Origin: Thoreauomyces humboldtii
Taxonomy: Eukaryota > Chytridiomycota > Chytridiomycetes > Spizellomycetales > Powellomycetaceae
Reading direction: 5' to 3'
DNA length: 30,547 nucleotides
Assembly (NCBI GenBank): GCA_027596035.1
Contig: JADGJA010000204.1
Span: 1-30,547, forward strand
The notes under the pieces were generated by a model that was not told where the DNA came from, made no database searches, and saw only the letters and a program-made list of their open reading frames with translations. Below, one piece after another: positions 1 to 8,899 of this stretch; positions within the stretch are counted from its first letter, which is position 1; every line of letters starts with the position of its first letter. The position numbers were made by a program, and so were the translations under genes.

Positions 1-154
1 CCCTTTTGGGGTTGTTTTTGTCCCCCTTCGGTTTTGTTCCCCGGGGGGGGGTCAAACCCGGGGTGTTTTGGGCCATTGTTGTTAAATTTTTTTTGTGTTT
101 TTTTTTTTTTTTCCCCCCCCCCCCCCCCCCCCCTTTGCTCTACGTTCTCGTCAG
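1..154. other. Low-complexity contig edge and end of an intron
   Basis: This stretch consists of long single-base runs (G runs near 45-52, T runs near 88-112, C runs near 113-133). It ends in a splice acceptor (cgtcag, 149-154) directly before kinase coding sequence. The runs look like a poor sequence end rather than genomic sequence, and the 5' exons of the kinase should lie beyond it. Confidence 0.6.
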
Positions 155-1887
155 ATGCTGAAGACGAGATAGAGGACATCCAGCAGGAGATCAGCATCCT
201 ATCCCAGCTTGACTCGCAGCACATCACAAAGTACCATGGATCGTTCATCAAAGGCTCCGGACTCTGGATCGTCATGGAGTACTGTCAGGGCGGCTCCTGT
301 CTCGATCTCGTAAGCCAGCCCTTCTCAGAGTCCATGCGGCGACCAGAGTTTGTTGCTTACGCGCTGGTTTCGTCAGATGCGGGCGGGGATCTTTGAAGAG
401 GTGTTCATCGCCATCATCTTGCGGGAACTTCTCAAAGGACTCGAGTACCTGCATGGCGAGGGAAAGCTACATCGCGACATCAAAGCCGCCAACGTCCTCC
501 TCGCGGCAGACGGCAACGTCAAGCTGGCCGACTTTGGGGTGTCGGGTCAACTCACGGCCACCATGACGAAGAAGAACACGTTCGTCGGAACGCCTTTCTG
601 GATGGCTCCTGGTGAGCCGAATGATACAAGAGTTTTTTGCCAAGGCATTCCCGAGCGTTTGCTCACACGGCTTGCGATTCCTTTTACCAGAGGTCATCAC
701 GCAGTCGGGATACAACGACAAGGCCGACATATGGAGTCTGGGGGTCACGGCCATCGAGCTCGCCAAAGGGGAGCCACCGTACGCCGATCTGCATCCCATG
801 CGCGTCTTGTTTCTCATCCCAAAGAACGATCCGCCACCATTGGAGGGAAACTACTCGAAGGCGTTCAAGGAGTTTGTGGCCTTGTGTCTGCACAAGGAGA
901 TAGATCAGGTCAGTGTCGGAGTAGCATCTTCAGCACTTTGCAAACGTGAATGCTGACCGGCGATCGCAAAAATCGTCTACGTCACCTCAGCGTCCCCCCG
1001 CAAAGGAACTCTTGAAGCATCGATTCATCAAGGCCGCCAAAAAGACGTCCTTTTTGACCGAACTGATCGAACGACACGAACAGTGGCTGGCGGAGGGAGG
1101 GAGCGAAAAGGACGGATCCTCGGACGAGGACGAGGGGGACGGCGACGACAACGAGGACGACGGGGAAGGAGGGTGGAACTTTGGGACGGTCAGGAAGGAG
1201 GCTCCGCCACTCGCCCCCGCCGCACCGCCCAAGCTGGCGCCCGCCAACAACCTACCCCCGCTCAATCGCGGTGCGACGGCGGGGGCGACGGGTCCTCCGG
1301 CTCCCGTCACCGACAGACCGAAACCCATCGTGGCGCTGAGCAACGCTCCGCCGATCGCGTCGTCGGTGGGTGGGACGGTCAGGTCGAAGCTGGCGGGCGC
1401 TGGGATCGGTAGAGGGCTCGATGCCACGGTATGTTTTGCGGAAAACGAGGGGGACCCGAATCGTGACCCTACGAAATGTGGAAAACTGATATTTTCATGT
1501 CGCTTTTCGCTTCCCTTCTTCAGTCTCAACCACAGCCCAACAGCAGCACCACGAGCTCGGCGAACGGAACCTTGCGAGGAAGCAGTCTCTCCACGATCGA
1601 ACAGGACGCCGTAAGGACGGTGGTCCATCGAGCCTGCGACAAGGTGGAACGAGCCGTACCCGGGTCATCCCTGGCGTCCATACGAAAGGCCTTTGTTCAG
1701 GCCGAGGAGGTGAGATACAAAAAACAGGAAGGAGAAAGAAGGGGGGCACACCTCTCGCTTTTTTGCTCATCTTGTACACATTTCTGAAAAGGATCATCCG
1801 GGGATCGCGTACCGTCTGCTTCGGGAGATGTCTGGACAACTAGAGTCGGAGACTTCGGCGTCGATGGCATCCCATTCCTCGTTCTGA
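155..1887 (+). CDS. Ste20-like protein kinase, GCKIII/Kic1-Nak1-Don3 type, 5' truncated
   Basis: This is a serine/threonine kinase of the MST3/4-like germinal-centre group, which in fungi acts in cell polarity and cell separation (RAM/MOR-type pathways). The exons I can phase are 155-309, 377-611, 691-908, 991-1428, 1524-1709 and 1792-1887, with introns of 67-95 bp. Visible motifs are the alphaC region ([10 protein letters not shown]), hinge (MEYCQGGS), catalytic loop ([11 protein letters not shown]), DFGVSGQ, the activation segment GTPFWMAPE and [13 protein letters not shown]. The kinase domain ends with [12 protein letters not shown]. An acidic, then proline-rich linker follows, and a C-terminal helical domain ([16 protein letters not shown] to the stop) of the kind seen in fungal Nak1-like proteins. 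The glycine loop and the ATP-binding lysine are missing because the gene runs off the damaged left edge. It converges on LYS1. The family call is firm; the exact orthologue is not. Confidence 0.9.
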
Positions 1888-2197
1888 TCTGAAAATGCAT
1901 GTTGTTACCCCGAACGAACGCTTTTTATCGTATCCTTCTCCTTTCCTTCCCTTTATAAACACTTCTGCTCGCTTCCCTTTTTCCTTTCCCTTTTTTTTGT
2001 ACTTTTTAAAGTGAGGGTTTCCCCATTTAGCGAAACTCCGAATACATATCTCCCCCTTGCTGGCGTCTCACAGAAAAACTATGCACTTGTCTCTCGGATA
2101 TCATGCAGTTTCGTGTACGTGATTTCTCGAGCAAATGATGTTGTGCTTTCCAAGCGTGACGGCCAAGCTGGCTGGGGGGCCATGCTTACAGTATGGT
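1888..2197. other. Convergent 3' spacer between the kinase gene and LYS1
   Basis: This spacer of about 310 bp separates the 3' ends of two convergent genes. It holds T-rich and C/T-rich tracts (1920-2010), as expected of 3' untranslated and polyadenylation sequence. I see no gene in it. Confidence 0.5.
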
Positions 2198-3561
<1,364 letters not shown>

Positions 3562-4461
3562 TGCGACGGGGTTTCTTTTCTTGCGATGTGGTCTGAGACA
3601 GCAGGCTTCCGAAGCGGGCAGCTGTGGGAGAACTGTGAGTGATGAGTATACCCGTATGACCTGCACTACCTTTATGCAGATGTCCCCTAAGGATGTGACG
3701 AGATGATGTGGGGTTGTATACATGGGGGACGCATGACTCACGGGTGTGAAGTGGCGCGTGCATCTCATCTCTTTTCCCGTTTCCTGGTACGCGCACATCT
3801 TCCCGTCCACCTCTGGACAGTGGCGCGTGAGATGCACAGCCACCGGGAACCAGGAAGGAGAAAGAGGATCCTGGATGGATGCCGACGTTGTGGAAAAAGC
3901 TTTTGGACGGGGAGGGGCAACACCATGTGATTGGCCATAGATCACGGCCAGGAGATCCCATCATCTTATCAGTGACAGAAGGTACCGGAAACGCTGCCGT
4001 CACATGGGTAACTCGACCCGACTTGTTGGTAATCGACTCCTTCCGCCACGTGCACACTCCCCAGCGGGGTACAGTAAACCGGAGTTACGGTACAGGCAGC
4101 ATCGCGGGATGGCGCTTCCGGTACCAACATCATCTCCGGGTCTCTCGAAGAAAGAAGGGGCCCCAAAGTTGCCCAAACCAAACAAGAGGCACACGGTTTC
4201 TCGACCGACCGCCCCCCTCCCCCGTTCTCCCCATTGAACCAATATACCGCTGCTGTTCTTTGCCCTCTCTCTTTGTGTCTTTCCCTCTCACGCTCCTCAT
4301 CCCCTCCTTTCGTCCGTAGTCACACTCCTGCCAACCACTCACGCCTGCTCGTCTCAGCTAGCTTGCCTCACCCTTCCACACCCGGTCATCCCATCCGCAT
4401 CGTCCAAACCCACTCGGGCATCCATCGGCAGGACCTCTCAAACCCGTCTCCCGCCCAGAAC
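3562..4461. promoter_or_regulatory. Divergent intergenic region between LYS1 and the 4462 gene
   Basis: This is a 900-bp region between two divergently transcribed genes and should carry both promoters. Visible items are the TGACTCA site (3734-3740), a CACGTG E-box (4047-4052), and a repeated 10-mer GTGGCGCGTG (3751-3760 and 3820-3829) whose flanks form the inverted pair GTGCATCTCA / TGAGATGCAC (3758-3767, 3828-3837). A strongly pyrimidine-rich tract at about 4245-4320, typical of fungal 5' leaders, precedes the rightward gene. I see no convincing coding exon here. Confidence 0.5.
3734..3740. promoter_or_regulatory. Putative Gcn4/Cpc1 site upstream of LYS1
   Basis: The sequence TGACTCA, the exact core recognised by fungal Gcn4/Cpc1 bZIP factors, lies 173 bp upstream of the LYS1 start. 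Lysine genes are classic targets of general amino-acid control. A 7-mer can occur by chance in 30 kb (another copy is at 13848-13854), so position and gene function are the main support. Confidence 0.45.
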
Positions 4462-5296
4462 ATGCCAGCACCCATCCTGATCGGTTCGGCCTCCCTAGCC
4501 GCTGGCGCCGCAGCCTACGCCTACCACCAGTCCAGGAGACGTTCCTCCCTCGCTGCCTCCTCGGACGCTTCCTACTCGTCAGGATCCTCTCCAGAGTCTC
4601 CCCACCGCCTCATGGCCGTCTCTCCCGGTTCCACTGCTTCCTCGTTCGGTGCGCTGGCAAAGAGCGCTCCCGGCATGGTCCTGTGGGGCGGAAGGAGGTG
4701 AGGCAGCATGTGATCTGGATTCCGGGTGTGGGATAGGCGAGCGAGCGAGAGGACCGGCGAAGCCGGTTTTGTTCCTTTTTCTCTTTTGTCCTTGGTCCGC
4801 GAAGCGGACCGTCCCTTCCGCCGCGGAGCGGCGTATGACTCGGGTTCGCGGAACGGGTCCTTGGTCATCGCGGCGATCAGCCCATGACCCGGCGAAGCCG
4901 GTCCTTCCTGGTCTGCGAAGCGGACGCCTACACGGCGCACCATCCTCAACTTCGATTACACACACTTTCCCACGAACATTCCTTCTCATCCCATCCGTCT
5001 CCCTCAGAGAAACGTTCGGCCCGCTCGGTTCCATCCGATCCAACGGTCAACAACAACAACCACAACAACAAGCACCACCGCCCTCGTCTCCACCTCTTCC
5101 CACCGAATCCTCCTTCCTCCAGTTCAAACTCGACGGGGATGCCACGCTTCCGTCTGCACTCGTACCTTCATCACCACCATCTGCACCACCCGCGTCGGAC
5201 TCTGCGGCTCCACCTCGGACACGGTCGCTGAGCATGGGAAACTTTGACTCGGCTACCATCGACAACCATGCCGTCTGGAAGGAGAGGTTCATCTGA
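4462..5296 (+). CDS. Small unknown protein with one hydrophobic N-terminal segment
   Basis: Exons are 4462-4697 and 5008-5296, joined in phase (AG+A gives Arg), for 174 aa. I do not recognise the family. The N-terminus (ILIGSASLAAGAAAYAYH, about residues 4-21) could be a membrane anchor or a mitochondrial or ER targeting segment, followed by a basic SRRRSS stretch. The middle is Ser/Pro rich, with a glutamine tract (QQQQPQQQ) and proline runs, and is probably disordered. The C-terminus (LSMGNFDSATIDNHAVWKE) is less biased and may be the conserved part. The ATG follows a C/T-rich leader. The 310-bp intron is far longer than the 60-105 bp usual in this window and contains the hairpin array described separately. 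The exon structure is well supported; the function is unknown. Confidence 0.65.
4753..4925. repeat. Array of GC-rich mini-hairpins with GAA/GGA triloops inside an intron
   Basis: Five strong short palindromes occur in 173 bp: 4753-4767 (6-bp stem, loop GAA), 4794-4810 (7-bp stem, GAA), 4819-4833 (6-bp stem, GGA), 4889-4901 (5-bp stem, GAA) and 4911-4925 (6 pairs including one G-T, GAA). Weaker ones sit at about 4844-4854 and 4867-4877. Four share the GCGAAGC core while the outer stem bases differ and stay complementary. They lie wholly inside the intron 4698-5007. Confidence 0.8.
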
Positions 5297-5548
5297 GGGG
5301 ATGAGTAGGCTGCTCAGGGTTCCCGCGCCTTTCATCTGGACCGTCTCGTCCGTTCCCTATCTTTCTTCGCCATCTCGATGCGGCACCCTGTTCTCTAGTT
5401 TTCCCTTTTATTCTCTTTCTTTTTCGCTTTCTCTTTGAACATACTTGTAATGCAACTCCCAATTTTTTGGTAAACCTCATCTTTCTGTCATTCACGAAAA
5501 CAACAGGGAGCCGCACTCAAAAAGTTCTCACTACACTCGTCCTCGTCC
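5297..5548. other. Convergent 3' spacer
   Basis: About 250 bp lie between the stop of the 4462 gene and the 3' end of the leftward paralogue. It contains T-rich tracts (5390-5440), as in 3' untranslated sequence. I see no gene in it. Confidence 0.4.
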
Positions 5549-6066
5549 CTACTCCGTGGAAGCCCTGATCCGCTTCCTCGCCCGCGTCGCCATCCCTTTG
5601 CTATCTCTGTAAACCTTGCTCGGGATCTTGACCTGAACGTCAAGACACACCATCACACCCCTCTCGGGATGCGTCCCGCTGAGGACGCACGTGACCTCTT
5701 CCCATCCTGCCTCCATCAACTCGGATCGGATCTCGTCCATCATCCATTCGAGGGACGACGGACCCCCGCCAGGGGACACAGAAGGACGGATGCTGAAAGT
5801 ATGGGCGTTGCGGCATCCAGAAGGAGGAACGCCTGGTAGATCGAATTCATGGATGACGTTTTCATGCGTTGGATGCGTAGGTCCTCCTTCTTCTTGGCTG
5901 CGATGCGACGGGTCAGAACCTCTTCCATGTAGCGCTGTGGAGACCGGGCTGTCGGAAAGGAGTCAGGAAGGGAAAAACGGACGGGTCAGATTTCCGAGTT
6001 CGAACCGGGCCATGGGAGAAAGTCGTTGTTTGTTTCGTTACCTGCATGTTCCGAGACTTCGATCAT
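5549..6066 (-). pseudogene. Frameshifted paralogue of the 7189-7727 gene
   Basis: Exons are 6066-6042 (25 bp, coding MIEVSEHA plus one base) and 5948-5549, with a 93-bp intron. The protein aligns along its length with the intact gene at 7189-7727: RSPQRYME / LSPMRYMQ, AFLLLDAATPIL / EFLLLKAATPIL, LEWMMDEIRSELMEAGWEEVTCV / LEWMMDTIRAELMDLGWEAVTCV, VKIPSKVYR / AKIPTPVYK. The frame breaks between the cysteine of VLLC and the PSSLEW block (about 5755-5775). This segment contains a run of five C (5763-5767 on +), so the total coding length is one base short of a multiple of three. Either the gene is recently inactivated or the run is one base short through a sequencing error. The acidic tail of the intact copy is missing. 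Function is unknown. Confidence 0.7.
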
Positions 6067-7188
6067 GGAGATGGGACGATGGCCCCGAAGGGATGAAAAA
6101 GTGTGGTTGAAATCGGGAAGAAAGGTTGGGTTGCGGGTGGTGGCTCTCGAGAGTGCGGGCGGGACCTTGCAGTGAGGGTTTTTTCCTTATATGCCCTGCG
6201 GAGAGGTTACCATCCTTGTGATGTTTCGAAGGCAGTTAGTGGAGAGAGGGAGAACCGCTGCATGGCTTGCCGGCACCGCCTGCTGCAGAGTCGACAGACT
6301 GCCAGCAAGTGTGGAGAGTTGCAGTATGACCTGGCTTCGAGCTTTTTGTGTCGAAGGAGCGGTAAACGTCGTCCGTGGTGGTCGAGAACTGATCTCTTTG
6401 ATGGCTCGCTCGGCCATGGCCTCTCTGTCTCGTCTCGCGAGATGCCTCTGTCTCAAGGCTTCGCATCCAAATATCGTTGATGAAGCGCGCCGGAGACTTG
6501 TGATGGCGAGGATGGGGTGATATTGGATGTTGGTCGTACAATCAGGCGTTTTGGGACCCTCGGAATTCTTCGGAGATCGCATACCTGCGTACTGAGACTT
6601 AGGGTCGTGTTTGATTGTTGCGAGGTTCCTGCAACGAGGCTGTTCGAAGATGTCAACAGACCGAGGTTCCAAAACACCCCTGTCAAGAACAGAAATTTGA
6701 CACGGGCCCTGGTTACCCTTGCTGTGACCGATGCGGAGAGTTGATGGTTGTCATGACGCCTGACGCAGATACGACGACTAAAGATGCGGTGTGAGCCCGG
6801 TTCTGAGTAGCATTCGAAAGACTTCGATAGCCACGCTTAAAGCTGGCAGTGCTGGCTGATGGCAATGTAACTGCCCCGCGAACACAGATGCAGAAAAGGC
6901 ACAGGTCTCGCAGTAGACTTCGATTGAGTTCGGCATACTCTTCTTCTCGAAGGTCAACCTAGCGGGTATGGGACGGCGGAGGGGAGTGCGAGCGGAAGAC
7001 GTTGAGCGATTGTGTCGTTAGGCTGACCCCTGTCAAAAGTCCTCGCTTCACATCCTTCACTCGTTGTTGCATTGAGGAGTCCACCCACCACTGGAAACCC
7101 ACTTCGCATGGTCCGCCGCAAACCGCCTCCAAAGCAGCATTCTACCACGATCCCTGCCATCGCTTCAGAAGACGACACTAGCGTCACC
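6067..7188. other. Shared upstream region of the divergent paralogue pair
   Basis: This 1.1-kb region lies between the two start codons and presumably carries both promoters. A leftward open frame at 6672-6187 contains a basic stretch around EALRQRHLARRDREAMAERAIKEI, but overlapping frames are open too and I see no splice signals or family match. I therefore do not call a gene. Upstream of 7189, the rightward frame stays open back to an ATG at 7108, giving an alternative longer N-terminus. Confidence 0.35.
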
Positions 7189-7727
7189 ATGACCGAAGCT
7201 TCAGAATACCCTGGTCTGTCACGACCAAGTTCTCACGACCCTGCACAGCGGGGTGTCACACCATGACCCGCTGATGCCATTTCTTTCTCATAGAGCTGAG
7301 CCCCATGAGATACATGCAGGACACCCAGACGCTCCAGGTCGCAGCACAGGAAGCCGAAGAGAAGCGTCTCAAGGAGATGAAGGAGAATGCCCTCAAGGCC
7401 GTCTACAAGGAGTTCCTCTTGCTCAAAGCCGCCACTCCGATCCTAACCGTCAACGTCTATCTCTGCGATCGGACATCTCCTCCACCCGCGCTCGAGTGGA
7501 TGATGGACACCATCCGCGCCGAGCTCATGGATCTCGGTTGGGAGGCCGTTACCTGCGTCGCATACAACCATCCTCAGTACTACCACCAACAGATCTTGCT
7601 CACGGTCTCAGCCAAGATCCCGACTCCGGTTTACAAGGCCAGTCAGGAGAAGAAGGATCGCCAGAAGAAGCTTCTCATGGCCCAGCAGGTAGAGCAGGAG
7701 GAAGATGAGCAGGAGGAGGATGAGTAG
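7189..7727 (+). CDS. Small unknown protein, intact member of the divergent pair
   Basis: Exons are 7189-7213 (25 bp) and 7294-7727, for 152 aa. I do not recognise the family. The intron 7214-7293 was placed by comparison with the paralogue at 5549-6066: it gives MTEASEYP-ELSPMRYMQ, collinear with MIEVSEHA-ARSPQRYME, with first exons of identical length and phase. Its donor (GTCTGT) is weak; a 41-bp intron from 7253 in the same phase is the alternative. The protein has a charged helix (EAEEKRLKEMKENALK), a conserved core (VYKEFLLLKAATPILTVNVY; LEWMMDTIRAELMDLGW), then VSAKIPTPVYK, and ends in a lysine-rich then Glu/Asp-rich tail. No signal peptide or membrane span is visible. An upstream in-frame ATG (7108) would add 27 residues, but the similarity to the paralogue weakens there. 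Confidence 0.65.
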
Positions 7728-7984
7728 GTACTCTGAGGTGTCGGTTTCACGCCCGTTTCTTCGCCGTTTAAAACTTTTGCCAGTTTCGATTCCCTTTTTC
7801 CGTGATAGTCATCAGGCGTTCTTCTTCAGTAGTAGTCAATTAGCTTTTATGAATACATGTCTTGTCACCACGTGTCTACTTTCCACTGTCCGTTCCACCA
7901 GCTGAAGACAGCGCAACGCATTTCGCATATTAGAAAGCTTTGTTGCTTAGCTGGTAAAGAGCGAGGACACGCCGGAATCTGGGA

Positions 7985-8313
7985 TCACAGGCTGAAGAGG
8001 GGCCAAGAGTCTGATTCCAGATATGGAACGATCAGCAAGAAGAAGAAGAGCGAAGGCCGCATCGCAGACGTGGATTCCACATACTTGGGGGCACCACAGG
8101 TTCACGAGCTTCGATTCTCGGCCAGCATTTCATGCCAGGCGAGCAGTCTTGATTACCGGATACGACAAGATCAGGAAGGATGAGTATGGTACAAGAGCAG
8201 CAATTCAGACCCGCAAGCAACGTACTCGGAGGCACCACAGGTTCACGAGCAACCATGGGAGCCGCGACAGCGAGGGAGGCCAGGCAGAGAGTGAGGCCGA
8301 TCGAAAGCTTCAT
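7985..8313 (-). CDS. Very small secreted peptide precursor with repeated AREPVVPP motif
   Basis: Exons are 8313-8226, 8147-8085 and 8010-7985, giving 58 aa. The first 18 or so residues (MKLSIGLTLCLASLAVAA) form a clear signal peptide. The mature part contains AREPVVPPN, then CSPGMKCW, PRIEAREPVVPPN and SWPLFSL. Both introns (78 and 74 bp) are phase 1 with GTACGT or GTATGT donors and CTGAT branch-like motifs. The middle exon is 63 bp, so it can be duplicated or skipped without changing frame. If unspliced, the same region reads as one 93-residue frame, so intron retention would also give a secreted product. A TATATA box lies about 60 bp upstream. A second copy lies at 29355-29888. The product could be an effector-like or signalling peptide; this is inference. 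It does not end in a CAAX box, so it is not a typical basidiomycete lipopeptide pheromone. Confidence 0.6.
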
Positions 8314-8899
8314 GATCGCGTGGGTACAGGTTGATGAGAATGAAATGAATGATGGCTAGACCATCGCTTTGTATATACGGCTTCGAAGGACATGTCGGCG
8401 GGCCATGTGTTTCTGCACATCTTGCCAAATGCAGTGGTTTCCACATCAAGCCCCCTCTGATGGAACCAAGCTTCTGGCCGAGAGTCGCGTCTCCGGAGAA
8501 ACATGCAGTTGTGCGGTGCAACGTACAGTACAGCAGGGAAGCGGTCGAATTTACCGTTTTGAGCGGACGGTGTCCAGCGTGTGAGGGAGTAAGCCGCAGA
8601 AAATCCAGAACCCATGATTCTCCGTCACCCGTCCGCAAAGACCTGTCAAAAGCACACAGGAAGATTCCGGCCTTGTATCCACGTCGTGATGCTTGCCGCC
8701 GTGGGCCGCGCTCGAATCCTTCACTTTAATTCAAGCTGTTGTCCTACGGTGGACGTGCATAGGCAAGAATCAGCATCTGATTGTCTCTGTCTCTTTTCTG
8801 TGCTGTGCATCACATCCATCCATCCGTTTTATTTCATTGCAACACGGTTCATGAAGCGGGTTCTCTTAATTCTAGTAATGCTAATCTAATGATGCTTGT
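8314..8899. other. Intergenic region between esterase 3' end and secreted peptide gene
   Basis: This is 586 bp with the TATA box at its left end and 3' flanking sequence of the esterase at its right end. It includes a short CATC microsatellite-like stretch near 8813-8825. I see no further gene. Confidence 0.4.
8372..8377 (-). promoter_or_regulatory. TATA box of the secreted peptide gene
   Basis: TATATA lies 59-64 bp upstream of the start at 8313. The same element at a similar distance precedes the second copy (29955-29960). Confidence 0.45.

Noticed and set aside
4649..5296. Open frame running through the whole 4698-5007 intron
   Set aside because: The frame differs from that of the upstream exon, whose own frame stops at 4699 without splicing. 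The GTGAGG donor and CAG acceptor join the two exons in phase, so the hairpins are intronic rather than coding.
5980..6020. tRNA T-arm-like motif GTTCGAAC
   Set aside because: No acceptor, D or anticodon arm can be built around it, and it falls in the intron of the frameshifted paralogue.
6187..6672. Leftward 161-codon frame between the divergent paralogues
   Set aside because: Overlapping frames on both strands are equally open, no splice signals or recognisable motifs support it, and it sits where two promoters are expected.
7985..8313. Interpretation of the secreted peptide as a mating pheromone precursor
   Set aside because: Repeats in a secreted precursor suggested it, but there is no C-terminal CAAX box, no Lys-Arg processing sites between repeats, and no pheromone receptor gene in the window.
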